A program made the position numbers and the translations under genes. Below the pieces are notes generated by a model, which worked only from the letters and a program-made list of their open reading frames with translations, was not told where the DNA came from and did no database searches. A stretch of DNA of 58,032 nucleotides from UBA1381 sp964399965 (GTDB lineage: Bacteria; Bacillota; Clostridia; UBA1381). Shown here in pieces: positions 1 through 8,474 of the stretch; the first letter of the stretch is position 1; each line of letters opens with the position of its first letter. The stretch lies in assembly GCA_964399965.1 (NCBI GenBank), contig CAYNRX010000010.1, forward strand, positions 1 to 58,032, in the 5' to 3' direction.

Positions 1-476
1 CCACATCAGCTAAGGCGGCGGAGCTTACACGGGAGCTGATGGACAAGTACGGCATTCAGCCGGAAAACGTGCTCAGGCATTATGACGTCACGGGCAAAAA
101 CTGCCCGGCTCCCTGGGTCAGCAATCCGGATAAGTGGGACAAATTCAAGGAACAAATACAGGAGGATATCAATATGGATAAATTGCAGGAGTTGGAAAGC
201 CGCATAACTGCGCTGGAAGCTGAAAACGCCCGGCAGAATGAGGTAATAAACCGCATGGGCGGAGAGATACAGGAGCTAAAGAATCCGATGATTTACAACT
301 ACATCGACGACAACATGCCGGAATGGGCGCGGGAGAGCGTGCAATGGTGCATGGACAACGGTATTGTCAAAGGCACCGGGGATGGGCTGGGATTGGATGA
401 TACTAAGCTGTGGCTGTGCGTGGTGGTGCACAGGGCGGTCAAGCTGGTTGCGAAGTGGGTTAAAGTGAAGGTGTAA
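1..476 (+). CDS. N-acetylmuramoyl-L-alanine amidase, C-terminal part (5' truncated by window)
   Basis: The reading frame is open from base 3, so the gene starts outside the window. The first visible residues, through the NVLRHYDVTGKNCPAPW stretch, match the end of a zinc-dependent Amidase_2 (PGRP-like) domain that cleaves peptidoglycan between muramic acid and L-Ala; the His and Cys of this stretch are usual zinc ligands. A short coiled coil follows (about residues 45-80 from the ATG at 39). The tail (WARESVQWCMDNGIVKG) resembles half an SLH repeat, as often seen at the C-terminus of clostridial and phage amidases. The gene could belong to a prophage or be a cell-wall housekeeping enzyme; nothing else phage-like is visible. 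Confidence 0.8.
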   Translation, partial: TSAKAAELTRELMDKYGIQPENVLRHYDVTGKNCPAPWVSNPDKWDKFKEQIQEDINMDKLQELESRITALEAENARQNEVINRMGGEIQELKNPMIYNYIDDNMPEWARESVQWCMDNGIVKGTGDGLGLDDTKLWLCVVVHRAVKLVAKWVKVKV

Positions 477-483
477 AGGAAAA

Positions 484-518
484 GGGCAGTATGGCTTGCC
501 GCCATGCTGCCCTATTTT
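484..518 (+). terminator. Intrinsic terminator after the amidase gene
   Basis: A 12-bp stem (484-495 with 501-512, one G-U pair, 5-nt loop) is followed by TATTTT. It lies 8 bases after the amidase stop codon. Confidence 0.75.
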
Positions 519-615
519 ACCTTTATACGGGGAACAGAAACAGCAGCGTACTAGTAAATTAGTTTTTTTATATCTTGCATAGTCTTAAGATAAAGACTGC
601 TTAGAAAACATCCGC

Positions 616-1317
616 GTGTACTTAACAGCAGGGGCGCAGGAAATAGTGGACTGTGCTATAAACGTGAAATGTACAAAAGCGGAGGTCATTTGGATATACT
701 CTGACGTTGAATCCGTTCCCTTCAACCGCGGCTATTACTCTATAGATCTGAAATATTTCTTTAAGATAACGCTGGCGGTATTCACCGGCGTCGGCAGGCC
801 GGCGGAAGTCGAAGGTCTGGCTACCTTTGATAAGAAAGTAATACTTTTCGGTTCTGAGGGCAATGCAAAGATATTCACCACAAAATATAAAGAGGACGCC
901 TTCGATTCGCAGCTTTGGAAAAAGACTAATATGCCCTATGCTGTTGTTGAGGTCGTAGATCCCATAACATTAGGGGCAAAGGTAGTCGATGTACATGATA
1001 GAAACTGTTGCTGTGATGATGATTTTGACCTGGCGTCTGTGCCGGAGTCTGTATGCCGCGTATTTGATGACAATCTGATACTCGGCGGCGAACAGAAGCG
1101 TATATACGTTTCTATCGGTATTTTCTCCATCATTAAGCTGGAAAGACGTGTGCAGCTTCTTATACCGGCATATGATTTCTGTGTTCCCAACAAGGAATGT
1201 GTAGGTGCGACCGATGACAATCCCTGCGACTTATTTGAACGAATAAACTTCCCTGTAGATGAGTTTTTCCCGCCTGAACGGGGCGCATTCCAGGATTCCG
1301 ATTGCGGCTGTAAATGA
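616..1317 (+). CDS. Cysteine-rich clostridial protein of unknown function, 5' end apparently decayed
   Basis: The first usable start in the frame is GTG at 616, but no ribosome-binding site precedes it. The frame is open back to 589 and encodes DKDCLENIRVY directly upstream, which I recognise from memory as a conserved segment of an uncharacterised clostridial family. Just before it are two in-frame stops (TAG at 580, TAA at 586), where homologues carry a further N-terminal part. The rest looks intact: an internal Cys cluster (NCCCDDD), the segment LIPAYDFCVPNKECVG and a Cys-rich end. No signal peptide or membrane segment is visible. Function is unknown. It may be a pseudogene with a lost start, or may be translated from 616 at a low level. 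Confidence 0.6.
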   Translation: MYLTAGAQEIVDCAINVKCTKAEVIWIYSDVESVPFNRGYYSIDLKYFFKITLAVFTGVGRPAEVEGLATFDKKVILFGSEGNAKIFTTKYKEDAFDSQLWKKTNMPYAVVEVVDPITLGAKVVDVHDRNCCCDDDFDLASVPESVCRVFDDNLILGGEQKRIYVSIGIFSIIKLERRVQLLIPAYDFCVPNKECVGATDDNPCDLFERINFPVDEFFPPERGAFQDSDCGCK

Positions 1318-1324
1318 TACGGCT

Positions 1325-1355
1325 AAAAGGAGCGGCATTTAAGACCGCTCCTTTT
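1325..1355. terminator. Bidirectional terminator between convergent genes
   Basis: An 11-bp perfect stem (1325-1335 with 1345-1355) has A-rich and T-rich flanks. It can end transcription both from the cysteine-rich gene on plus and from the nucleotidyltransferase gene on minus. Confidence 0.75.
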
Positions 1356-1360
1356 AAACT

Positions 1361-2119
1361 TTATTCGTTTATCTGTTTAATCATATATTTTGCAAATTCC
1401 TTAGCCTTCTTTTCTGAAATCCGGCAGGGAAGAGCATTCTCGTATGCTGTCAAGGCGGCAAGTATGACATCTCTGAAATCACCGGAAAGATTTTCCGCTC
1501 CCCAGCGGCCGCCTGCAGACTTAGACATTATCCTTCCGGTTTTGATATACGCAAAAACCCTGCACAGATTCAGCGTATAGTATACCGGATTATCTTGTAT
1601 CTCACTGTCCGCCGACAGAATATCCTTCTTTATGCTGTCTAAATAGTATTCCCGCGGAACATGCGCAAAGACACTTTCTCTGTCTTCACCGCAAAGCGTG
1701 ATACCGACGCTCTCTATAACTGAAAAATGCGCCGCAAGATCAGTATCTGTCCCGTGCATATATCGGCAGTACGCCAGCGCATCCTCCCGGCATTTGTCGG
1801 TATACATCGGAGAATAATGCAGCTCAAACGGCGTAGGATACACAAAGTCGCGGCAGTATCTCCTCAAGACAACGCTCATCTCGATGCCCTTTTGGGGAGC
1901 GTAAGGTTCAAGCTCCAAAAGATGCCGTATAAGATGCAGCTTTGTTTTTATATCCGGCGTCTTGCGAACGACCACGATAAGATCAATATCGCTGACATCA
2001 GACCTAAAACAGCCAAAAGCGATCGAGCCATGTACGTATATACCTACAAGCTCGTCTGATAGTACCTTTTCAAAACCAGTCTTTATCTTTTCCAGAATAC
2101 GACTGTATCCCTTATCCAT
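1361..2119 (-). CDS. Nucleotidyltransferase with aminoglycoside adenylyltransferase-like (DUF4111) C-terminal domain
   Basis: The N-terminal domain has the nucleotidyltransferase signature: G31-S32 followed by D44-x-D46, which bind Mg and nucleotide. E80 in the GIEMSVV segment matches the position of the catalytic base in AadA-type enzymes. The C-terminal half (YTLNLCRVFAYIKTGRI) fits the helical DUF4111 domain of ANT(3'')/ANT(9) streptomycin/spectinomycin adenylyltransferases. The length, 252 residues, is typical. It may modify an aminoglycoside or another small substrate; resistance cannot be concluded from sequence alone. It overlaps the upstream zinc-ribbon/YARHG gene by 8 bases, so the two are translationally coupled. 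Confidence 0.8.
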   Translation of the reverse strand: MDKGYSRILEKIKTGFEKVLSDELVGIYVHGSIAFGCFRSDVSDIDLIVVVRKTPDIKTKLHLIRHLLELEPYAPQKGIEMSVVLRRYCRDFVYPTPFELHYSPMYTDKCREDALAYCRYMHGTDTDLAAHFSVIESVGITLCGEDRESVFAHVPREYYLDSIKKDILSADSEIQDNPVYYTLNLCRVFAYIKTGRIMSKSAGGRWGAENLSGDFRDVILAALTAYENALPCRISEKKAKEFAKYMIKQINE

Positions 2120-3407
2120 TTTGCTCAGCGTTCAATATAGTAAGGACATTCTGCCGTTCTATTTCGGAAAGATTACTGTTTTCATCCTCGTAATCGTAGT
2201 CCGGATTTATCGAATACCAATCTCTGGTGCCAAAATAATCTGCGTATTCCTTCTTCACGAATTTTCTGCCATGACGGGCATATATCTCATTGCGTGCAAA
2301 TGGAAGCAGATCGGCAGAAATATCATCAAGATCCTCCGCTGTGAGAACACGCGTGGATGAATCGGAGATTATAAAACCATCGGCCTCTGTATCTGTCATA
2401 TGAACTATCTCGTATATAACTCGACCCTCGTATCTCTCATTTGTCGGCCTTATCATGGCTGTAAAGTATTTATCCTTAACATCAGCGGTAGTGCTGCCGG
2501 CAGATACTTCAGCCAGATAAGTGACGCCGTTACTGGTAAACTCAAACAGCATCATATCATTACCCTCAAATACACGGCTTCCGTATATGAGATTTGACGT
2601 TGCTTCTTGACTGCTTGCAGAAGTGCTTCCAGAAGAAGAGCTTGCACCAGAGGATGAACCGCTTGATGAGCTTCCGCCAGATGACGTCCCCGAAGAACTG
2701 CTGCTTGACGAAGATCCCCTGGAAGAAGTGCTGCTTGATGAAGACGAGCTTCCACCGCGGGAAGTGCTGCTTCCTGATGAGCTTCCTCCCGAGGATGAAC
2801 CCCTTGATGAGCTGCTGCCCGACGAGGTCCCCGAGGAACCGCTGCTTGATGAACCGTTTTCCGATGAAGAACCGGAAGCGTTATTTTCATCCGTCTCCGT
2901 TGTGCCGGACTGCGTTGGCTGCAAGGATGGGGGAGCGGGCAGGGATGACTGCGGCGATGGCGAAACATCATCCGGGCCGATCTCCGCTGTACTTGTAGGC
3001 ATTGGCGTTGTTATAACGACCGGTGTATTATTGGAAAATCCCTGGCGCAGAAGATACACGGCTGTTCCTCCAGCAGCTACGATCAGCGCAGCCAATATAC
3101 ATATAGTTATTATTCTGTTACGTTTTTGCCTGCGCTTTTTCTGATTGCGCCGACTTTCTATCTCCTCAAGCTGATTTTTCTTCTGGAGAGCAGCGTCCTC
3201 TATCTGTTTTTGACGGTTCACCTCATTCTGATCCAGTATCTCTTCTGCATCATCATCCTCTTCCGAATCGAAATAATCGCTTTTATCTATCGAATCCTCC
3301 ACGGACACGGTCTCTTCTGTATCCGGCTCTTCTTTTAAAACAGCTCCGCATACAGGACATATTTCCATATCCTCCGATACTTCGGAGTTACAATTTTTAC
3401 AAAGCAT
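2112..3407 (-). CDS. Zinc-ribbon, single-pass membrane protein with serine-rich linker and YARHG domain
   Basis: Four parts are visible in 431 residues. A zinc ribbon lies at the N-terminus (C3, C6, C17, C20). An acidic and then basic region leads to one transmembrane segment at about 98-120. A low-complexity linker of almost only Ser, Gly and Thr spans about 179-266. The C-terminal domain (about 358-428) contains the name-giving YARHG motif at 376-380, a domain found outside the cell in many Firmicutes. With the zinc ribbon before the membrane segment, the ribbon should be cytoplasmic and the YARHG domain extracellular. The start is supported by AAGGAGG 6 bases upstream. Role unknown; envelope sensing or wall association is only inferred. 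Confidence 0.8.
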   Translation of the reverse strand: MLCKNCNSEVSEDMEICPVCGAVLKEEPDTEETVSVEDSIDKSDYFDSEEDDDAEEILDQNEVNRQKQIEDAALQKKNQLEEIESRRNQKKRRQKRNRIITICILAALIVAAGGTAVYLLRQGFSNNTPVVITTPMPTSTAEIGPDDVSPSPQSSLPAPPSLQPTQSGTTETDENNASGSSSENGSSSSGSSGTSSGSSSSRGSSSGGSSSGSSTSRGGSSSSSSSTSSRGSSSSSSSSGTSSGGSSSSGSSSGASSSSGSTSASSQEATSNLIYGSRVFEGNDMMLFEFTSNGVTYLAEVSAGSTTADVKDKYFTAMIRPTNERYEGRVIYEIVHMTDTEADGFIISDSSTRVLTAEDLDDISADLLPFARNEIYARHGRKFVKKEYADYFGTRDWYSINPDYDYEDENSNLSEIERQNVLTILNAEQNG

Positions 3408-3477
3408 GGATTTCCTCCTTTTCTGTCTTTAGTACCCTCAAATGGGCCACAAAAGAGCTTCCTATACATATAGTAAT

Positions 3478-3506
3478 ATTATATAAGAAAAAATCCCTCT
3501 TGTCAA
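3478..3506 (-). promoter_or_regulatory. Sigma-A type promoter of the YARHG/nucleotidyltransferase operon
   Basis: On the minus strand, TTGACA (3506-3501) and TATAAT (3483-3478) are both perfect hexamers separated by 17 bases, about 70 bases upstream of the start codon at 3407. Confidence 0.8.
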
Positions 3507-3540
3507 CAGTTTAACCGATTTCTACAAAAAAATTGCGTTT

Positions 3541-4116
3541 TTATTCCGTTTTATTTCTTTTTTCATACATCATAGGCAATATTTTGTCAGCAATGTCAAA
3601 ATTTTTCATTCCTGCCACATATCCTATAAACACAGAAACGAGCTGAATGAGCATTATAATCACGACCACATAAACAGGCACGTTAGCAATATCTGAGCCC
3701 AGGAAACCATACCAGGGGAAACACCAACACCAGAAAAGCATATTGTAGAATTTTCCGGTCATGGTGATTATTTGCTCGTTTTCCGACATCAGCAGCCACG
3801 ACATTTTATACAAAAGGAATATTACTGCCGTTATCGCACAAAGCCCCAATCCCAGCAACAATGCTTTCTTGTAAGAGGCGGTCATAGGACTGTACTCTTT
3901 CATATCATATACAGATATTTTTTTTGCACCGGCGGCCACTATCCCCAGATAAACTATCGAAAATATGACAGAAAATATTACCTTCCATATGCCGTCCTCC
4001 AAAAGCCAGGCAAACGCCACTATCCCGAAAACAAAGCTGACCACATCCGCTCCGATATGGCGCAAAAGCAGGGAGCCAAACTGCTGGGGGATCGTTCTTT
4101 CTCTTGAATCTTTCAT
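3541..4116 (-). CDS. Four-helix membrane protein of unknown function
   Basis: This 191-residue protein is hydrophobic, with likely membrane segments at about 20-38, 44-64, 84-103 and 148-171 and a charged C-terminus. No enzymatic motif is visible and I do not recognise the family. AAAGG lies 12 bases before the ATG. It is transcribed in the same direction as the YARHG operon, but that operon has its own promoter, so this looks like a separate unit driven by the promoter at 4219-4247. Confidence 0.6.
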   Translation of the reverse strand: MKDSRERTIPQQFGSLLLRHIGADVVSFVFGIVAFAWLLEDGIWKVIFSVIFSIVYLGIVAAGAKKISVYDMKEYSPMTASYKKALLLGLGLCAITAVIFLLYKMSWLLMSENEQIITMTGKFYNMLFWCWCFPWYGFLGSDIANVPVYVVVIIMLIQLVSVFIGYVAGMKNFDIADKILPMMYEKRNKTE

Positions 4117-4218
4117 TGTATTGCACGACCTTTCTTTAATTATAAAGCTGACAGGGTTTTATCATTATATCATCCGTTTCCGTCAGAATAATGCTGCCGT
4201 TCTTATATCTTGTATAAT

Positions 4219-4247
4219 AGTATATCACATTATTTTCTTTTTTTCAA
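4219..4247 (-). promoter_or_regulatory. Probable sigma-A promoter of the membrane-protein gene
   Basis: On minus, TTGAAA (4247-4242) and TATACT (4224-4219) are 17 bases apart. The rest of the 330-base gap 4117-4446 holds only this promoter and the terminator hairpins at 4321-4392. Confidence 0.55.
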
Positions 4248-4320
4248 CCTTTGTCCCTGTAGTTTGATAACTTAAATTGCACAGATCACACAAATGCAGT
4301 CAGGAAGTAAAGCAATTGTT

Positions 4321-4369
4321 TAATAAAAATAGCACCACAGCCCACCACGATCTGGTGAGCTGTGATGCT
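4321..4369 (-). terminator. Intrinsic terminator of the SLH protein gene
   Basis: A 17-bp stem (4331-4347 with 4353-4369, 5-nt loop) pairs completely only when read on the minus strand, where two positions are G-U wobbles. On minus it is followed by ATTTTTATT. A second small hairpin (4372-4378 with 4386-4392) precedes it. Confidence 0.75.
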
Positions 4370-4446
4370 GTGAGGGCTGTTTTTTAGCCCTCTTTTGTAT
4401 CTGTATTTCCCCGTACAGAATTTGAACGGACTAAAGCTGAATAAAA

Positions 4447-6576
4447 TCAGATTCCGGAATTTATGTAATTCAAGAGCATGACCGCAGCTTCGGCGCGGGA
4501 GACGGTGTTCTGCGGATAGAAATATCCTCCATCGCCGCTAACTATCCCGAAACCTTTGGCAAGCGCGCAATAGCCGTAGCGATCAGGAGAGATGTCGCCA
4601 TCGTCAGCAAAGCCGCATACGTATATGCCCTCAAGCTCTGCCACGTTTCTTAGACCGGCAAAGCGTATGATGTATGTAACTGCGTCCTCACGTGTTATTT
4701 CAGCCGTAGGATCTTTTTCATCCTCGCTGATAACGCCGCTGGCGATGAACATATCATAAAGCTCATCTTCGCTGGACGATGCGTATGAGGTAGAATAAAA
4801 GGCAGTGGACGCAAATCGCAGGAAATCCGACTGTGTCATCAAAGTATCGGGGAGAAATTGCCCTCCGGTGAAACCCATACCATAATCGGCAAGCAGATTT
4901 ATAGATGCTTCCGCCCAGTGACCGTCAATATCTGTGTAATCACCAACGACTCTGTCGGTTTCGTATTCCCGGCCGAGATAGTCGGTCAGAGTTCCCGTAT
5001 AGCTCACGTACTGTGTATCTGCCGGGAGTTCGTAGCTTAGAGTATATGCTCCGCCACTTTTTATATAGATCAGCCGGGGAGGATAGGCCTCAAGCAGCGT
5101 ATCATAGGCTGCTTCCATAGAAACAGCCTCCGACACCTTTGGCAGAGAAGAAATATCGCTGTCCCAATTTAGCGAATAGCTTGTTATGACACCGCTTTTT
5201 ACATCAACGGTAACGGATATCGTATTGCTGTCGTAAGGTACGCTATCGACAAGCCGTGTCGCTGTCCCATCGATGAATTGCCTGTCCTCGTTGTACTCAG
5301 AAAATTCTATCGGTTCGCATTGTGCATATTTTTCCGAGGTGAAGCCTTCTATAAAACCTGTAGCTGCGTTGCAAGCCGCATCGTACTGGTCAGATGTGTA
5401 CTGTTCATCGCTGTAGATACGCGGTGCACTGTATGTTCTTAATTCTCCTGTTTGAGCGTTGAAATAAGCATGATATATCTCTGTATCATACTGGGATTCC
5501 TCACCATCAAGGACTTCCAGGGTAACAGAACGGATGTATGTTCCGTCATCGTTTTTGATGGTGCTTTGGGAGGTAAGCTCAGCTTCGCCGGGGATCGCAA
5601 ACTCCGGTGTTGATTTAAGCGTTTCCGCCAACGTCTCTGCCGGTATGAGATCGGCAACGGCTTCTACCTCCGCCAACTCCTCCGGTGTGAGCGATACCTG
5701 CCCTCTGTCGGCAGAGCTTCCGCCACCAGTTCCGCCCGATATAGTGGCCGATTCATTGGCCGACATATTATAATAATTGTAGGGATCCTCTCCGATTATC
5801 TCACCCGTTTCGGCGTTTATGTAAGATAGACCATCGGGGAAATAATATTCAAGCAGAACATTTTCCTCGTTACTGTTGTCATGCGTCCAGGTATAAGCCT
5901 TGCGGTAATGCAGCTCCAGCGGTAATGACTCTTTGAATTTGTCACCTATCTCTTCAGCGGAAATAGTTTCTCCTGTATTCTTTATAGTAAGGTCATCATC
6001 CCAAGTGATATTGGCATTGCTTATGAAATATTCACCGCTCTCGCTTTTAAGAACAGTCACTGATGCGGTATTCCTGTTAAAGGGAATGCCGTTTGACATA
6101 CGGTTGAAGAAAATGCTGTAGCCGGAGTTGATATAACCGGTACTATTTTCAGCCGAATACACTAGGCTATGCACGCGGTCGGGCGCTATTTGCGCCAGGA
6201 AGGATTGTGCTTGGCTTACAGCCTCTGCTTTAGTAAATACTGCATTATAATCCCCCTGATCCCGGCTGCGGTCACGATAGGAAATGATGTTTCCATCGTT
6301 GTCGGCTGTTACAGATATACTTTTTTCGCCGACCGCATCAGTCCATCTTAGCTGGTAGAACATCTGTCCCTCGTTCTCGTATGATGACGAGGAGAAATCG
6401 CTCAACTCCTCAGGGATAGTGATCCTTGATTTTACTGATGCGATAACATTTGTAAGAGCCTGCATGTCGGACTGTACGGCAGTTTCAGCAGCTGTGGTTT
6501 CTGCTGCGAATGCTGCCGGTAGGCTGCCGGACAAAACAGCAACGCAGAGCAGGGAAATGATAAATTGTTTTTTCAT
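4447..6576 (-). CDS. Exported protein with YcdB/YcdC-type repeats and C-terminal S-layer homology domains
   Basis: A signal peptide (residues 1 to about 25, ending AFAAE) indicates export. Residues about 30-530 contain repeated modules with the pattern of PepSY-like YcdB/YcdC domains, for example the stretch starting AACNAATGFIEGF and another near the N-terminus. From about 546 the DIDGHWA motif opens S-layer homology repeats that run to the end (SRAEAAVMLLNY), which normally bind pyruvylated secondary cell-wall polymer. The protein is therefore probably held on the wall. The start is supported by AAGGAG upstream. The catalytic or binding role of YcdB domains is not established; modulation of peptidases is one idea. 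Confidence 0.8.
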   Translation of the reverse strand: MKKQFIISLLCVAVLSGSLPAAFAAETTAAETAVQSDMQALTNVIASVKSRITIPEELSDFSSSSYENEGQMFYQLRWTDAVGEKSISVTADNDGNIISYRDRSRDQGDYNAVFTKAEAVSQAQSFLAQIAPDRVHSLVYSAENSTGYINSGYSIFFNRMSNGIPFNRNTASVTVLKSESGEYFISNANITWDDDLTIKNTGETISAEEIGDKFKESLPLELHYRKAYTWTHDNSNEENVLLEYYFPDGLSYINAETGEIIGEDPYNYYNMSANESATISGGTGGGSSADRGQVSLTPEELAEVEAVADLIPAETLAETLKSTPEFAIPGEAELTSQSTIKNDDGTYIRSVTLEVLDGEESQYDTEIYHAYFNAQTGELRTYSAPRIYSDEQYTSDQYDAACNAATGFIEGFTSEKYAQCEPIEFSEYNEDRQFIDGTATRLVDSVPYDSNTISVTVDVKSGVITSYSLNWDSDISSLPKVSEAVSMEAAYDTLLEAYPPRLIYIKSGGAYTLSYELPADTQYVSYTGTLTDYLGREYETDRVVGDYTDIDGHWAEASINLLADYGMGFTGGQFLPDTLMTQSDFLRFASTAFYSTSYASSSEDELYDMFIASGVISEDEKDPTAEITREDAVTYIIRFAGLRNVAELEGIYVCGFADDGDISPDRYGYCALAKGFGIVSGDGGYFYPQNTVSRAEAAVMLLNYINSGI

Positions 6577-6687
6577 CGTTTTTCACTCCTTTTTTCTTGG
6601 ACTTTCCGCCCCATTCTATATATAACACTTTTGAACAAGGTAAAAGGTTTCAAAAATATTAAAAATTTTTATAATTTTTCAAGTATA

Positions 6688-8151
6688 TTACAGCGCAATT
6701 GTTTTGGTCGCCGCCTCGCGGCAGAAAGCAGCATCGTGCTCGACGAATATCATCGTTGGACAAGATTGTTTTATAAGCTCCTCCAACTGTAGGCGCGACT
6801 GGATATCTATATAATTAAGCGGTTCATCCCACACATACAGATGCGCGCTCTGACAAAGGCTTTTGGCGATCGCAACTTTCTTGCGCTGGCCTATACTCAA
6901 CGATGAGACATCGCGGAAAATATCCTCTCTGGAAAAGCCCAGCTTGCGCAGCATAGTCATGAAAAAGCTCTCTTCAATACCGCTTTGGGCGGCTATCGTT
7001 CCCGGGGTTCCCAAAAGATAGTCCGTATCCTGCGGCACGTATGATATAATAAGTCCGCTCCCGCGTTCAATAACGCCGCTATGGCGGATATCTTCTCCGC
7101 ATAACAGCTTTAAAAGTGTAGATTTGCCGCAGCCGTTTGTGCCGGTGACGGCAATACGGTCGCCGCGCTTTATCTGCAAGGATACTGCAGAGCATACCTC
7201 TTTTTCTTCGTAAAACAATGACACGTCCTGAAGGGAAATGAGCGTTTGCGAACGGTATTCCAAAGTTCGCAGCTTGATCGATTCTATAGCGTCAGTGTTT
7301 TTTAGCAGCGCGGCCTTTTCCTGGGCAGCTTCAAGACGGCGGCGCTCGATAGCCTTGGATCGTTTCATCATTTTGGCAGCTCTGTGTCCGATATATCCGC
7401 GATCGCCGTTGGAACCGTATTTCGTCTTTTCCATCTTGTCCGACCAGGACGCGGTTCTAGACGCCGCGGACTTAAGACGGGATATTTCTTTTTTCAGATG
7501 CTCATTCTCGGCAGCCTCCCCCCGGTCAAGGGCTTCTTTTTCCCGCAGCCAGCCGGAAAAGTCTGTTTTGCGGACAGTTATGTCCCGGCGGTTTATTGAT
7601 ATAACATGGTCAATACAGCTATCGAGGAAAGCCCGGTCATGCGACACCAGCAGGAATCCGCTTTTACTGCTAAGATATTTTCCCACAATTTCGCGCGCAT
7701 GTGCATCGAGATGATTCGTCGGCTCATCTATGAGCAAAAAACCGTTATCACGCAGGAATAAGGCGGCCAGCAGCATTTTTGTACGCTCCCCGGAGGATAA
7801 CGAGGAAAACGGCCGCCAAAGTGCATCCTCATCAGCCCGCAGCAGCGAAAGCTCTTTTTGTAATTGCCAGTATTCCATATCTGGGGATACCTCGTAAAGA
7901 ATATCGATAGTATTTTGCCCGGGATCCCTGACCGTGAAAGGGAAGTAGAAAAAATCGGCGTCCGAGGTGATGCTGCCGGAATATTCGTATTCACCGCATA
8001 ACAGCTTCAAAAGCGTAGTCTTACCGCGGCCATTCCGGCCAACCAGTCCTGTACGCCAGGAAGTGTCAAGACGAAATGATACATTCTCAAAGACGTTTTC
8101 TGCCGAAGAATCATAACCAAACGTCAGTTCCGAAACGTTTATGATAGACAT
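6688..8151 (-). CDS. Lsa-type ABC-F ribosomal protection protein
   Basis: Two ATP-binding cassettes sit in one 487-residue soluble chain without membrane domains, the mark of ABC-F proteins. Both cassettes have a Walker A (GRNGRGKT, GTNGCGKS), a signature (SSGERT, SIGQRK) and a Walker B (LLIDEPTNHLDA; VWDEPLNYID). The linker between them is charged and helical, where the antibiotic-resistance domain lies. The MSIINVSELTFGYD start and GLVGRNGRGK resemble the Lsa/CplR group, whose members expel lincosamides, pleuromutilins and streptogramin A from the ribosome. I chose ATG at 8151 because ACAGGAGG lies just upstream; an in-frame ATG at 8205 lacks this. The second Walker B lacks the usual TNHLD (LNYID). 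The long leader suggests drug-induced expression. Confidence 0.85.
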   Translation of the reverse strand: MSIINVSELTFGYDSSAENVFENVSFRLDTSWRTGLVGRNGRGKTTLLKLLCGEYEYSGSITSDADFFYFPFTVRDPGQNTIDILYEVSPDMEYWQLQKELSLLRADEDALWRPFSSLSSGERTKMLLAALFLRDNGFLLIDEPTNHLDAHAREIVGKYLSSKSGFLLVSHDRAFLDSCIDHVISINRRDITVRKTDFSGWLREKEALDRGEAAENEHLKKEISRLKSAASRTASWSDKMEKTKYGSNGDRGYIGHRAAKMMKRSKAIERRRLEAAQEKAALLKNTDAIESIKLRTLEYRSQTLISLQDVSLFYEEKEVCSAVSLQIKRGDRIAVTGTNGCGKSTLLKLLCGEDIRHSGVIERGSGLIISYVPQDTDYLLGTPGTIAAQSGIEESFFMTMLRKLGFSREDIFRDVSSLSIGQRKKVAIAKSLCQSAHLYVWDEPLNYIDIQSRLQLEELIKQSCPTMIFVEHDAAFCREAATKTIAL

Positions 8152-8371
8152 AAAAATACCTCCTGTCATTTCACTCACAGCAGGATAAAAGTAAGCTGCA
8201 CGCAAAAATACAGGAGGAATCCGTATATAAAGGCGTCAGATTGCAAATTTCCTGCTGTGCACAGTTATAGTGCATTCCGGACACGCAAAATAAACGGGAT
8301 ACCCGTATTATATATGTCCGTTTAAAATCAGCAAGAAAATTTGTACATCTTCGCGCCTCCTTTCATTATCT
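8152..8371 (-). promoter_or_regulatory. Structured leader of the ABC-F gene (candidate ribosome-mediated attenuator)
   Basis: The transcript should start near 8371 and runs about 220 bases to the ABC-F start. It holds a six-codon uORF (8348-8328) and then competing helices. AAACGG/CCGTTT (8318-8323 with 8292-8297), followed by ATTTTG, looks like a weak terminator. It competes with CGGACA/TGTCCG (8278-8283 with 8315-8320). Further down, the gene's own ACAGGAGG ribosome site (8159-8166) is the perfect complement of 8210-8217. That pairing is topologically exclusive with a 9-bp pairing of 8176-8184 with 8251-8259. Folding has not been computed. Confidence 0.65.
8328..8348 (-). CDS. Six-codon leader peptide MYKFSC upstream of the ABC-F gene
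   Basis: ATG at 8348 is preceded by AAAGGAGG with 7 bases spacing, as good as any ribosome site in the window, and the frame stops after six codons (TGA at 8330-8328). Short translated leaders of this kind are known from antibiotic-induced ABC-F and methyltransferase genes, where a stalled ribosome changes leader folding. The peptide itself is not homologous to anything I know. Confidence 0.55.
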   Translation of the reverse strand: MYKFSC

Positions 8372-8377
8372 GTCTCT

Positions 8378-8406
8378 ATTATAACATATATAGTAAATGA
8401 TGTCAA
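8378..8406 (-). promoter_or_regulatory. Sigma-A promoter of the ABC-F gene
   Basis: Perfect TTGACA (8406-8401) and TATAAT (8383-8378) on minus, 17-base spacer. It lies about 230 bases upstream of the gene, so the leader is transcribed. Confidence 0.85.
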
Positions 8407-8474
8407 TAAAAATATACTTCTTTAAAATTTTATGTAAAACGGCGAAAAATGGATGTACTATACCGATTTATTTA

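Noticed and set aside
2552..3144. Open frames opposite the Ser-rich linker, one rich in Glu/Leu/Pro
   Set aside because: Low-complexity shadows of the AGC/TCC-rich linker; no ribosome site.
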